A DNA stretch of 37,475 nt from Bacteroidales bacterium (GTDB lineage: Bacteria > Bacteroidota > Bacteroidia > Bacteroidales > UBA7960): the NCBI GenBank assembly GCA_012521995.1, contig JAAYLH010000066.1:1-37475 (forward strand), read 5' to 3'. Below are positions 27,016-35,066 of this stretch, in pieces. The notes under the pieces were generated by a model, which was given only the letters and a program-made list of their open reading frames with translations, ran no database searches and had not been told where the DNA came from. The first letter of the stretch is position 1, and each line of letters opens with the position of its first letter. The position numbers were made by a program, and so were the translations under genes.

Positions 27016-27023
27016 TACCTTTG
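27016..27023 (+). promoter_or_regulatory. Probable -7 element for dapD
   Basis: TACCTTTG is a perfect TAnnTTTG match and lies 24 bases before the dapD start, just after the GH29 gene. The expected TTTG -33 partner is not seen. It would separate dapD from the glycosidase run. Confidence 0.4.
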
Positions 27024-27047
27024 CAGTGAAATCTGATTAATGAAAGA

Positions 27048-27872
27048 ATGGAACAGTATAAAGACTTGCAGCTTACCATAGAAAATGCCTGGGAAAACAG
27101 GGAAGACCTGAAAAACAAGTCCACCCGCGATGCCATTGAAGAAGTTATTGAACTTCTTGATAAAGGCAGACTCAGGGTAGCCGAGCCGGTTGAAGGTCAA
27201 TGGGTGGTAAACGACTGGGTGAAAAAGGCAGTCATTCTTTATTTCCCCATACGCCGGATGGAAACCATTGAGGCAGGCCCCTTTGAATTCCACGATAAGA
27301 TCCCGTTGAAAAAGGGCTATAAGGAAATGGGGGTACGTGTCGTTCCCCACGCTATTGCCCGCTATGGTGCCTTCCTGGCACCCGACGTGGTGATGATGCC
27401 ATCCTATGTGAACATTGGAGCCTATGTGGGCAGCGGCACCATGGTCGACACCTGGGCCACGGTGGGAAGCTGCGCACAAATTGGAAGCCAGGTACATATT
27501 AGCGGAGGCGTAGGCATTGGCGGTGTGCTCGAACCCGTTCAGGCAGCCCCCGTAATCATCGAAGACGGCTGCTTCATCGGCTCGCGATGCATCGTGGTAG
27601 AAGGCGTCCGCCTTGAAAAGGAAACTGTGTTGGGGGCCAATGTAGTGCTGACGGCCTCTACAAAAATTATCGATGTAAGTGGCGAAAAACCAGTGGAATA
27701 CGTGGGTCGCGTACCTGCCAGATCAGTGGTCATCCCGGGAACCCTGCCCAAACAATTCAAGGCCGGAACCTACCAGGTGCCTTGTGCCCTCATCATCGGC
27801 CGGCGAAAGGAAAGCACCGACCGGAAAACCAGCCTCAATGACGCACTCCGACAATATAATGTTGCGGTATAA
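27048..27872 (+). CDS. dapD: 2,3,4,5-tetrahydropyridine-2,6-dicarboxylate N-succinyltransferase
   Basis: Cytoplasmic enzyme of the succinylase branch of lysine/diaminopimelate synthesis, which succinylates tetrahydrodipicolinate using succinyl-CoA; 274 residues, the normal length. After an N-terminal helical domain (GRLRVAEPVEGQWVVNDWVK), the left-handed beta-helix is recognisable from hexapeptide repeats (GVRVVPHAIARYGAFLAPDV, MPSYVNIGAYVGSGTMVDTW, TVGSCAQIGSQVHISGGVGI). The C-terminal segment GRVPARSVVIPGTLPK is highly characteristic of DapD. It has its own probable -7 element and faces the O-antigen ligase-type gene tail to tail. It is unrelated to the preceding glycosidases. Confidence 0.97.
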   Translation: MEQYKDLQLTIENAWENREDLKNKSTRDAIEEVIELLDKGRLRVAEPVEGQWVVNDWVKKAVILYFPIRRMETIEAGPFEFHDKIPLKKGYKEMGVRVVPHAIARYGAFLAPDVVMMPSYVNIGAYVGSGTMVDTWATVGSCAQIGSQVHISGGVGIGGVLEPVQAAPVIIEDGCFIGSRCIVVEGVRLEKETVLGANVVLTASTKIIDVSGEKPVEYVGRVPARSVVIPGTLPKQFKAGTYQVPCALIIGRRKESTDRKTSLNDALRQYNVAV

Positions 27873-27899
27873 AGTCGAATAATAGTTTATCAGGGCAGG

Positions 27900-27927
27900 A
27901 AAAGGAGGCCGCTTCCGGGCTGCTTTT
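27900..27927. terminator. Bidirectional hairpin between convergent genes
   Basis: An imperfect inverted repeat (AAAAGGAGGCCG, loop CTTC, CGGGCTGCTTTT) has 10 pairs and two mismatches. T-rich on one side and A-rich on the other, it can end dapD transcripts on the + strand and ligase transcripts on the - strand. It lies in the 66-base convergent gap. Confidence 0.6.
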
Positions 27928-27938
27928 TGCTATTGTCA

Positions 27939-29525
27939 TCAGGCATTCACCTCATTCTTATCCTTGTAAAACAAGCCGAAAAACAAGGAAAAGAACACAA
28001 AGAAACTCAAGCCGACTTGTGCATCCAGGGGGTTATTTCCCAGCATCGAAACCCCCATGATCACCAGGAAAATGTTGAACGGAAGGTAGCGGGTGGCGCG
28101 GGCCTCCCGGATAAACAAGAAATAAAGGAGGAAAACAGCAAGGGTTCCAATCAATCCCACCATTAGAAGCAGGATCAGGTATTGATTGTGGGGCTTCATC
28201 CTGTAATTGTCCAGGGGCGAGTCCAGGGCGCTCAGCCCGTAATCCATGGCCAGAAAAATATCGCCGGTGCCCCAACCCAGCAAGAGATGCTTTTTTAAGG
28301 CCACCACCGAGGCCTTCCATAATTCCAGGCGCTGGGAAAAGGTATGCCCGCTGGGATTTCCTGTACGTTGATATTCCATTACCTCCCAGCCACTTTGGTG
28401 CAGCCGTGTCATGAAATGAGGCCAGTGCATATACAGGTGGTTAGGCACTCCGTGCTCAATGGCCCGGACCTCCTCTTCCCTGAGCGACAGGATGCTTTCT
28501 TTGTCTTTTTTCAGACCCTTGGAGGACAGAAAGCGATACAAGGTGGCTTTCAGGGGGTGCCCTGTGTGGTCCAGGCTGTCAATGGGGATTCTGCTGCGCT
28601 CGCCCCAGGCTGCCCCGATCTCTTCCTCGGCAATGAAATGGTATACCAGGTGCCCATTTTCCCGCTGATGGTTTCCGGTGTCGTGCCTGTAGCCATTTCC
28701 CGATGCGGTCCTTGCCGTAAGGGCCTGCTGGTCGGGATTTATGTTCAGCGTCAGGGGTTTTATCACCCAAAGCATCAATAGGATGACAATAATGAGGGCG
28801 CCTGCCAGCCCCAGTCCCACCAGGATGCGCCTGAAAATCACTTTTCCCTGAATGAACTCACGGAATACTAGGAAAGCCACCACCCCTGCAAGACAAAGCA
28901 AACCCGTCAGAGAACTTAACAGAAAAAGGTAAAACAACAGCCAGACCGAGATCAACAGGGCGCCTGTCAACCAGGTTCGTTCCGTGCTCATACGTTTAAC
29001 CTGCCAGGGCAACAGGAAAATGACCAAAACCACCATCATACTGAAATACACGTGCGATTCGAAAGGGGAGATAGAACGCGGGTTTATGAAGGAACGGTTC
29101 AGATACAGGATGAAACCGATCACCGAGGTGACTAGCACCGTAAGCGAGAAAGCTAAGGCGGCCATATTCCACCGTTCCTTTGAAAGCGGCCGGCTGGAAG
29201 CCAGAACAAAGGTCAGCGTAAACAGAGGGAGCTTGTTTTTTAAATCATATCCGATCCCATACTGCACGTCTTCTGTCCAGAGCATCCCCAGCAGGTAAAC
29301 CCCGTAAATAAGGATAAAGATCACAGCCGCCTTGTTGCGCGCAAAGCGCCGGATCTTCTCCCACCAATGCCCTTCCACCAGCCAATTGAAGCCCATCAGG
29401 ATCTGTGCCACACTGACGAAATACCTGGAGGTCGGCATCGCAATCACCATGAGGCACAACAGGAAAAAAAGGATCAGGTCGTGAACGCTTTCTTGTTCCT
29501 GCTTGGTGAAGATGCTTTTAAACAT
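27939..29525 (-). CDS. O-antigen ligase/polymerase-family (Wzy_C) membrane protein
   Basis: A polytopic inner-membrane protein of about 528 residues. I place the start at the ATG at 29525 (MFKSIFTKQEQESV); an in-frame ATG at 29591 would add 22 unlikely residues overlapping a possible promoter. Roughly 11-12 hydrophobic helices are visible, split by a large periplasmic loop of about 160 residues. That loop ends in SQRLELWKASVVALKKHLLLGWGTGD, the conserved Wzy_C/WaaL region with an arginine near its start. The C-terminus has further helices. Such proteins transfer or polymerise undecaprenyl-linked glycans onto lipid A-core or as surface polysaccharide. No other lipopolysaccharide gene is nearby, so ligase versus polymerase versus protein O-glycosyltransferase is open. 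Confidence 0.82.
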   Translation of the reverse strand: MFKSIFTKQEQESVHDLILFFLLCLMVIAMPTSRYFVSVAQILMGFNWLVEGHWWEKIRRFARNKAAVIFILIYGVYLLGMLWTEDVQYGIGYDLKNKLPLFTLTFVLASSRPLSKERWNMAALAFSLTVLVTSVIGFILYLNRSFINPRSISPFESHVYFSMMVVLVIFLLPWQVKRMSTERTWLTGALLISVWLLFYLFLLSSLTGLLCLAGVVAFLVFREFIQGKVIFRRILVGLGLAGALIIVILLMLWVIKPLTLNINPDQQALTARTASGNGYRHDTGNHQRENGHLVYHFIAEEEIGAAWGERSRIPIDSLDHTGHPLKATLYRFLSSKGLKKDKESILSLREEEVRAIEHGVPNHLYMHWPHFMTRLHQSGWEVMEYQRTGNPSGHTFSQRLELWKASVVALKKHLLLGWGTGDIFLAMDYGLSALDSPLDNYRMKPHNQYLILLLMVGLIGTLAVFLLYFLFIREARATRYLPFNIFLVIMGVSMLGNNPLDAQVGLSFFVFFSLFFGLFYKDKNEVNA

Positions 29526-29551
29526 ATGTTGGGGGGGTGATGAAACCTTTA

Positions 29552-29559
29552 CAAAAATA
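29552..29559 (-). promoter_or_regulatory. Possible -7 element for the O-antigen ligase-type gene
   Basis: On the minus strand this reads TATTTTTG, a TAnnTTTG match 26 bases ahead of the ATG at 29525. No -33 TTTG at the right distance. It supports the shorter start. Confidence 0.3.
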
Positions 29560-29638
29560 ACCCAATAATCTTCAAAAAATTTTATCTCCATTTTTTTCTT
29601 TCATAATTCTTTTTATGTTTGACAATCTAAATCCTGGA

Positions 29639-29670
29639 TTGAAAAAGTGCTGCGGGATTTCGTACCTTTG
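29639..29670 (+). promoter_or_regulatory. Bacteroidota-type promoter for the threonylcarbamoyl-AMP synthase gene
   Basis: TTG at 29639-29641 (ATTG in place of TTTG) and a perfect TACCTTTG at 29663-29670 are separated by 21 bases, fitting the -33/-7 arrangement of the Bacteroidota primary sigma factor. The start codon lies 68 bases downstream. The intergenic region 29592-29738 is otherwise unremarkable. Confidence 0.55.
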
Positions 29671-29738
29671 TCATTGGGAAGCCTTCCAAATGGGCATTTG
29701 TCATTAATGCTGCTTGCACGAAAGGTTTTCGTTAAATT

Positions 29739-30302
29739 ATGGAAGAAGAAATAAAAAAAATCGTCGAAGTGTTGAGCCTTGGGGGTACAATTCTATATCC
29801 CACAGATACCATTTGGGGAATCGGCTGTGACGCCACCAATGCCAGGGCTGCCGAAAAGGTCTATAAGCTGAAGGGTCGTGGCCAGGAGAAATCCCTTATT
29901 GTGCTGATGGAATCAGTCGGGCAGCTTAAGGAATACATTGGCGATGTACCCGAACTGGCCATTGACTTGATTGCCAGTTTTACCGACCCGCTGACTGTCA
30001 TATACCCGGGGGCGCGCAAACTGGCAAAAAATGTGATGGCTGCCGACCACACCATTGCCATCCGCATCCCCCAGGATGAATTCTGCCAGGCTCTGCTGCG
30101 TGCCTTCGGTAAACCAATTACCTCCACCTCTGCAAATCGCTCGGGGGAAGCCAGCCCGCTGTCGTTCAGCAAAATCACAACGGACATCCTCGAGGGGGTG
30201 GATTATGTGGTGAAAACCAACCAGAACCGCATCAACCGTCCCAAAGCTTCAACCATTGTACGTATCAACGAGGATGGTGAGATACAGATCCTCAGAAATT
30301 AA
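29739..30302 (+). CDS. tsaC: L-threonylcarbamoyladenylate synthase (Sua5/YciO/YrdC)
   Basis: Short-form (187-residue) YrdC-domain protein that makes threonylcarbamoyl-AMP from threonine, bicarbonate and ATP for the t6A37 modification of tRNAs. The KxR...SxN-type active site is present: ILYPTDTIWGIGCDATN, YKLKGRGQEKSLIVLM, IAIRIPQDEFCQALLRAFGK and ITSTSANRSGE. There is no C-terminal Sua5 domain. The downstream CCA-adding-type gene begins six bases after its stop and miaA is close by, so three tRNA-maturation genes are clustered. Both tsaC and ywlC/yrdC names are used for this family; the assignment to TC-AMP synthesis rather than a YciO paralogue is likely but not proved. Confidence 0.9.
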   Translation: MEEEIKKIVEVLSLGGTILYPTDTIWGIGCDATNARAAEKVYKLKGRGQEKSLIVLMESVGQLKEYIGDVPELAIDLIASFTDPLTVIYPGARKLAKNVMAADHTIAIRIPQDEFCQALLRAFGKPITSTSANRSGEASPLSFSKITTDILEGVDYVVKTNQNRINRPKASTIVRINEDGEIQILRN

Positions 30303-30308
30303 TCCTTT

Positions 30309-31727
30309 TTGAAGAAAACACTGGCACATCCCGTTTTTAAAGTCGTTTCAGAGGTCGCCGCTGAGATGAGCTGCCCCGCCTATGTGGTTGGCGGGTGGGT
30401 CAGAGACCTGTTCCTTCAACGCAACTCCAAAGACATTGATATTGTGGTTGTGGGCAGTGGCATTGAACTGGCGACCCGTGTGGCTGAAAAAACCGGACAG
30501 GCAAAGAAACTAAAGGTGTTCAAGAATTTCGGCACCGCCATGCTGCGCTGGGCCGACTGGGAGGTGGAGTTCGTTGGCGCCCGTCGCGAGTCCTACCGCC
30601 TCAGCTCACGCAAACCCGTTGTGGAAGACGGGACCCTCGACGACGACATGAGGCGCCGTGACTTTACCATCAATGCCATGGCAATCAGCCTTAACAAGCA
30701 GGACTATGGCACCCTGCTCGACCCCTTTAAAGGGCAGCAGGACCTCAGGAAAAAAACCATACGTACTCCGCTGGACCCTGACCTCACTTATTCCGACGAC
30801 CCTCTGCGGATGATGCGTGCCTTGCGTTTTGCCGCACAGCTCGGATTCCGGATTGAACCCGAATCCTTCGCCGCCATACAGCGCTATGCCCATCGCATCC
30901 GCATCGTTTCCATCGAGCGGGTCATGGATGAGTTCAATAAGATTATGCTGACCCCTAAACCCGGAAAAGGGCTCTTGCTGATCCACGAATCCGGCCTGCT
31001 GCCCTATTTCTTCCCCGAGCTGGATGACCTGAAAGGAGTGGAGACCATCAACGGCAAGGCCCACAAGGATAACCTCCTGCATACCTTGCAGGTGCTCGAC
31101 AACCTCGCCGCCAATTCCGATGACCTCTGGCTGCGCTGGGCCGCCCTGTTGCACGACATCGCCAAACCCCCCACTAAACGATTTGACCCCGAAGTGGGGT
31201 GGACCTTCCACGGTCACGAGTTCCTGGGAAGTAAAATGGTGACACAGATCTTTCGCAAATTGAAACTCCCGCTGAATGAAAAGATGAAGTACGTGAAAAA
31301 ACTGGTGCTGCTTCATCTGCGCCCCATAGTCCTGAGCGAAAGCATCGTGACGGACTCGGCCGTGCGTCGCCTCCTCTTTGAAGCCGGCGACGACATAGAC
31401 GACCTGATGATGCTCTGCGATGCCGATATCACCTCGGGCAACGCCCGAAAGGTGAAACAATATCTTGCTAACTTCGAGCTGGTTCGCCGGAAACTGAAAG
31501 AGATAGAGGATAAGGACCGCATCCGTAACTGGCAGCCCCCCGTCACAGGCGATGACATCATGAATACCTTTGGGCTGAAGCCTTCCCGCGAAGTGGGCCT
31601 GATCAAAACCGCCATACGCGAAGCCATCCTCGAAGGCAATATCCCCAACGAAAGAGCCGCAGCCTGGGAATTGATGCTCAATGAAGGAAAAAAATTAGGT
31701 CTGAACCCTATGAAAACTACAAAATAG
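30309..31727 (+). CDS. CCA tRNA nucleotidyltransferase / poly(A) polymerase-family protein with HD domain
   Basis: A class II nucleotidyltransferase of 472 residues, expected to add or repair the 3' CCA of tRNAs. The start is a TTG six bases after the tsaC stop. The N-terminal palm shows YVVGGWVRDLFL and the metal-binding Asp42 and Asp44 in KDIDIVVVG. RRRDFTINAMAISL and DPLRMMRALRFAAQLGF are typical nucleotide-recognition and RNA-binding neck motifs. An HD domain begins at His282-Asp283 (LLHDIAKPPTKRF), with HGHEFLGSKM further on. In a Bacteroidota genome this one-gene form normally does the whole CCA reaction. Confidence 0.93.
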   Translation: MKKTLAHPVFKVVSEVAAEMSCPAYVVGGWVRDLFLQRNSKDIDIVVVGSGIELATRVAEKTGQAKKLKVFKNFGTAMLRWADWEVEFVGARRESYRLSSRKPVVEDGTLDDDMRRRDFTINAMAISLNKQDYGTLLDPFKGQQDLRKKTIRTPLDPDLTYSDDPLRMMRALRFAAQLGFRIEPESFAAIQRYAHRIRIVSIERVMDEFNKIMLTPKPGKGLLLIHESGLLPYFFPELDDLKGVETINGKAHKDNLLHTLQVLDNLAANSDDLWLRWAALLHDIAKPPTKRFDPEVGWTFHGHEFLGSKMVTQIFRKLKLPLNEKMKYVKKLVLLHLRPIVLSESIVTDSAVRRLLFEAGDDIDDLMMLCDADITSGNARKVKQYLANFELVRRKLKEIEDKDRIRNWQPPVTGDDIMNTFGLKPSREVGLIKTAIREAILEGNIPNERAAAWELMLNEGKKLGLNPMKTTK

Positions 31728-31728
31728 T

Positions 31729-31736
31729 TAATTTTG
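31729..31736 (+). promoter_or_regulatory. Possible -7 element for the pRiA4b ORF-3-like gene
   Basis: TAATTTTG matches TAnnTTTG directly after the preceding stop codon. No TTTG -33 partner is found. A transcript starting here would carry the stem-loop at 31747-31766. Confidence 0.35.
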
Positions 31737-31746
31737 CCTTTAGATA

Positions 31747-31766
31747 GGATCCCATTGATGGGGTCC
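31747..31766 (+). other. Leader stem-loop
   Basis: GGATCCCAT and ATGGGGTCC form a nine-base inverted repeat with one G-U wobble and a tiny loop. No T-run follows, so it is less likely a terminator than a 5' leader structure. It lies 18-37 bases before the next start codon. Confidence 0.4.
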
Positions 31767-31783
31767 CTGAATCTTGTTAGATT

Positions 31784-32380
31784 ATGCACATTTACCGCTT
31801 TAAGCTGACTTTTGAAGAGCAGGATGATTTCGTCCGCGAGATAGAGGTAGGCTCTGAACAGAACTTCGAGGATTTTCACAAAGCCATTGTGGATAACCTG
31901 GGACTTGATCAGGGAACCCTCTCATCGTTTTTCATTACAGATTACCGCTTTCGCAAAAAGCGTGAAATCTCTCTGATCGATATGAGCCCTGAGGAGCGCC
32001 CCGAGACCTTTGATGAGGAGGAAGAAGAGAAAATGCTGGTGATGAAGGACGCTATCCTGAGCGACTATATTGACGACCCCCACCAGAAACTCCTTTATGT
32101 TTACGACTACCTGAACTATTGGACATTCTACCTTGAACTCCTTAAAATATTGCCTGCCGACCCCAAGCATACCTATCCGCGTATCTCTAAGACCTTGGGC
32201 GAGGTGCCACGTGAACTCACCGCTAAGGCACATCAGCTCTCCGGACCTGACTTGGGCTTCGAACTGGGCTTTGAAGAGGATCAGTATGACCCCGAGGACC
32301 TGAGGTCGTTCGAAAACGATGACTTTCTGGATGAAGAAGGAGGCGAGAATTTTGAGGGCTTCGACGAAGAAAAATTCTGA
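31784..32380 (+). CDS. pRiA4b ORF-3-like acidic protein
   Basis: A 198-residue acidic protein with no signal peptide or membrane helix. The first 70 residues (MHIYRFKLTFEEQDDFVREI, FEDFHKAIVDNLGLD, SSFFITDYRFRKKREISLID) resemble the plasmid pRiA4b ORF-3 fold, a small domain found in many bacterial proteins of unknown role. The middle contains a helical stretch (DYLNYWTFYLELLKILP). The last 40 residues are almost all Asp, Glu, Phe and Gly (EDLRSFENDDFLDEEGGENF), a disordered tail. It lies immediately upstream of and overlaps miaA, an arrangement that suggests co-expression. The function is unknown; despite the name there is no mobile element here. Confidence 0.78.
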   Translation: MHIYRFKLTFEEQDDFVREIEVGSEQNFEDFHKAIVDNLGLDQGTLSSFFITDYRFRKKREISLIDMSPEERPETFDEEEEEKMLVMKDAILSDYIDDPHQKLLYVYDYLNYWTFYLELLKILPADPKHTYPRISKTLGEVPRELTAKAHQLSGPDLGFELGFEEDQYDPEDLRSFENDDFLDEEGGENFEGFDEEKF

Positions 32381-33302
32381 CAAAACCCTTGTGGTGGTCA
32401 CCGGACCCACCGGGGTGGGGAAAACCGGCCTGAGCATAGACCTTGCCGGGCATCTGCAAACGGAAATCGTTTCTGCCGATGCCCGTCAGTTTTACAGGGA
32501 ACTCCATATTGGTACTGCAGCGCCTGCTGCTTTTGAATTATCACGGGTCAGGCACCATTTCGTTGGCCATCTTTCCATCCACGATGACTACAACGTCTCG
32601 CGCTATGAGCAGGAGGCCCTGGAAGTGATCGCAAGCCTGTTCCGCACCCGCGATTATGTGGTGGTCACGGGTGGCTCGGGTTTGTATATCGATGCCCTGT
32701 GCAAAGGATTCGACGACCTGCCCCCTGCTGAACCCCGCGTTCGCCGGCAGGTCGAACAGGTGTACCGTCAGGGCGGACTCGATAGCCTGAGGTTATGGCT
32801 TAAACAAATCGATCCTGAATTCTACCTCCAGGTCGACCCGGCCAACCCCAACCGGATGAAACGCGCCATAGAGGTCTTCCTGCAAACAGGGTATAAGTTC
32901 TCGGCCCTGCGCACAAACACCCCCAGAAACCGACCTTTTAGAATGAAAAAAATCGTCCTCGACCGCCCTCGTGAAGTCCTTTTCGACCGTATCAACCGCC
33001 GTGTCGATGCCATGGTGGAGGAGGGGCTGATCGAAGAAGCCCTGCACTTCTTCAGGTTCAGACACCTAAATGCCCTCAATACCGTAGGTTATAAAGAGAT
33101 TTTTGCCTGGCTTTCGGGCGCCTGCTCCCTGAACCACGCCATCACAAGCATCAAAACCAACACCCGCCGCTATGCAAAACGACAGATTACCTGGTTTAAA
33201 CGCGACCTTGAAGCACGCTGGATGAAGCCTGAAGAGATGGTTGCCATCCTGGATTTTGTCCTTGAGGAAGATTTAGGCGCTGCACAGGCTGGCCTGGCCT
33301 GA
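32331..33302 (+). CDS. miaA: tRNA dimethylallyltransferase
   Basis: Transfers dimethylallyl from DMAPP to A37 of tRNAs reading UNN codons. The P-loop is VVTGPTGVGKTGLS, followed by IVSADARQFYRELHIGTAAP and HHFVGHLSIHDDYNVSRYE; YVVVTGGSGLYIDALCKGFD and NTVGYKEIF are family hallmarks, and the C-terminal region RRYAKRQITWFKRD is complete. The start is uncertain: ATG at 32331 overlaps the upstream gene by 50 bases, ATG at 32319 by 62. A TTG at 32352 sits eight bases after AAGGAGG (32337-32343) and would begin closer to the P-loop. It converges with cdaA, leaving three bases between the stops. Confidence 0.94.
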   Translation: MKKEARILRASTKKNSDKTLVVVTGPTGVGKTGLSIDLAGHLQTEIVSADARQFYRELHIGTAAPAAFELSRVRHHFVGHLSIHDDYNVSRYEQEALEVIASLFRTRDYVVVTGGSGLYIDALCKGFDDLPPAEPRVRRQVEQVYRQGGLDSLRLWLKQIDPEFYLQVDPANPNRMKRAIEVFLQTGYKFSALRTNTPRNRPFRMKKIVLDRPREVLFDRINRRVDAMVEEGLIEEALHFFRFRHLNALNTVGYKEIFAWLSGACSLNHAITSIKTNTRRYAKRQITWFKRDLEARWMKPEEMVAILDFVLEEDLGAAQAGLA

Positions 33303-33305
33303 AGG

Positions 33306-34154
33306 TCACTCTGCAGTGTGGTCCCTTGCGTTTTTTTGCCGCTCTTCCTTCGATATCAACCCGAATTCCTTAGCCAGAAACTCTCTAAGCTGCACAGGCT
33401 TAACGTTACGCTTCAGCTCACCCCCCCTGCTCCATGAGATACGACCTGTTTGTTCGCTCACGATCACGGAGATGGCATCCGACTGGGATGTAATGCCTGC
33501 CGCCGCACGGTGACGCAGGCCCAGGTTGGAGGGAAACTCACGGCTCTCAGTGACAGGCAGCACGCAACGCGCCGCCCGGATGCGGTTGTTGGTGATAATC
33601 ACCGCCCCGTCGTGCAGGGGGCTGTTTTTGAAAAAGATATTCTCGAGCAGCTGCTCCGAAAGCTGCGCGTCGATCAGCTCTCCTGTTTCCACAAAGAATC
33701 CCAGGTCGTTTTCACGGGTCAAAACAATCAAAGCTCCTGTTTTACTCTCAGCAAAACGCTGGCAAACATTCACGATGGCTGACACGTTCAGTTTATTGCT
33801 CTCGTCGAACTGCCACAGCCTGCGGAAAATGCCCCTGGGGTTGCGGTTCAGAAAACTGCGGGTGCCCAGCACCAGCAAAAACTTGCGGATCTCGGGCTGA
33901 AACACGATGATCAGCGCCAACACCCCCACGCTGATGAACTGCCCAAGAATAGCCGTAAGCAGTTCCATCTCGAAGATGCGTACCAGCCACCAGATCAGGT
34001 AAATGGAAAGGATGCCCAGGAAGATGTTCAGCGCTCCCGTGCCACGGATCAGCAGGTACAACTGGTAAAGTAGTATCGCTACCAGGAGAATGTCGAGGAT
34101 ATCGAGCAGACGCATTTGCAAAAAGGAAGAGGCCGCCAGGAAGAGCATATACAA
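33306..34154 (-). CDS. cdaA: Diadenylate cyclase CdaA (membrane-bound DAC)
   Basis: Makes cyclic di-AMP from two ATP, a second messenger for potassium, osmotic and wall homeostasis. The 282-residue protein has three N-terminal membrane helices (LDILDILLVAILLYQLYLLI, NIFLGILSIYLIWWLV, AILGQFISVGVLALIIVF). The DAC domain follows, with the catalytic DGA at 182-184 (SPLHDGAVII) and RHR at 214-216 (NLGLRHRAAAG). The longest start is used; the N-terminus may begin at the ATG at 34148 instead. It lies 18 bases behind folP on the same strand, the usual Bacteroidota folP-cdaA pair. No YbbR-domain regulator (CdaR) gene is adjacent; whether one exists elsewhere cannot be seen. Confidence 0.93.
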   Translation of the reverse strand: MYMLFLAASSFLQMRLLDILDILLVAILLYQLYLLIRGTGALNIFLGILSIYLIWWLVRIFEMELLTAILGQFISVGVLALIIVFQPEIRKFLLVLGTRSFLNRNPRGIFRRLWQFDESNKLNVSAIVNVCQRFAESKTGALIVLTRENDLGFFVETGELIDAQLSEQLLENIFFKNSPLHDGAVIITNNRIRAARCVLPVTESREFPSNLGLRHRAAAGITSQSDAISVIVSEQTGRISWSRGGELKRNVKPVQLREFLAKEFGLISKEERQKNARDHTAE

Positions 34155-34172
34155 ATCTTTTTCCGGATAAAA

Positions 34173-35042
34173 TTAAGCGAATTCACTTTGACTTTTCAAC
34201 ATTTCCGCAATTTTTATGGCTTCTATGGCCTCTCGGACATCGTGCACCCTGAGGATATGTGCCCCCTTGAGCACTGCCAGGGTGTTGACTGCCGTTGTGC
34301 CATTCAGGGCTTCTGCCGGGGTGTTGCCAAGCACCCGCGTGATCATCGACTTGCGCGAAACGCCTACCAGTAAGGGCAGATCGAAGATACGGAAAAAGTC
34401 AAGCTGATCGAGCAGCCGGTAGTTGTGTTCCACTGTCTTGCCAAAGCCAAAGCCCGGATCGAGAATGATGTCGTTAACCCCCATCGCGTTCAGATTCCTG
34501 ATCTTTTCGGAAAAATACAGCGAGATTTCTTTGATGAGGTCCTTATAAACCGGGTTCTTCTGCATTGTAGCCGGGGTGCCCTGCATATGCATTATCACGT
34601 AAGGCACCTGCAGGCGGGAAATGGTGTCGAACATCGCAGGGTCTATATTACCCGCCGAGATGTCGTTGATCATATGCGCGCCTGCCTCCACAGCCACCAG
34701 GGCCGTCTCCGAGTTATAGGTGTCAACCGACAACAGCGTATCCGGAAAACGCCTCAGGATGGCTTTGATGACCGGCAGCAGGCGTTCTTGCTCTTCCCTG
34801 GGGTCGATCAGGCCCGTGCCGGGACGGCTCGAGGCGGCCCCCAGGTCGAGGATGTGCGCCCCCTCTTCCAGCATGCGCTCGGCGTGCTTCACCACATCCC
34901 AGGTGGTCTTGTGCTTACCCCCGTCGAAAAATGAATCGGGCGTAATATTCACGATGCCCATCACCAGCGGTGCGGATAAATTTATAATTTTGCCCCGGAG
35001 GTTCAGGGTTTTCTTTGGGCAGAAAAACGTATCTTTCGCCAT
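34173..35042 (-). CDS. folP: Dihydropteroate synthase
   Basis: Joins p-aminobenzoate and dihydropterin pyrophosphate in folate synthesis; the target of sulfonamides. The 289-residue TIM barrel has all signatures: VMGIVNITPDSFFDGGKH near 27-44, HILDLGAASSRPGTG near 63-77, LLSVDTYNSETA, MINDISAG, IILDPGFGFGKTVEHNY and PLLVGVSRKSMITRVLG, ending with RVHDVREAIEAIKIAE. The gene is transcribed toward cdaA. It is divergent from the DUF1599 gene with only 24 bases between start codons, so the two promoters must overlap the coding starts. Confidence 0.97.
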   Translation of the reverse strand: MAKDTFFCPKKTLNLRGKIINLSAPLVMGIVNITPDSFFDGGKHKTTWDVVKHAERMLEEGAHILDLGAASSRPGTGLIDPREEQERLLPVIKAILRRFPDTLLSVDTYNSETALVAVEAGAHMINDISAGNIDPAMFDTISRLQVPYVIMHMQGTPATMQKNPVYKDLIKEISLYFSEKIRNLNAMGVNDIILDPGFGFGKTVEHNYRLLDQLDFFRIFDLPLLVGVSRKSMITRVLGNTPAEALNGTTAVNTLAVLKGAHILRVHDVREAIEAIKIAEMLKSQSEFA

Positions 35043-35066
35043 CCTTGCTTCTGAAACTTTTTATGA

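Noticed and set aside
30606-31460. 284-codon minus-strand frame
   Set aside because: Antisense to the complete CCA-adding-type gene, which has all its motifs; no recognisable protein.
31784-32380. Mobile-element passenger gene, suggested by the pRiA4b ORF-3 name
   Set aside because: No transposase, inverted repeats or target duplication nearby; it sits stably in a housekeeping cluster.
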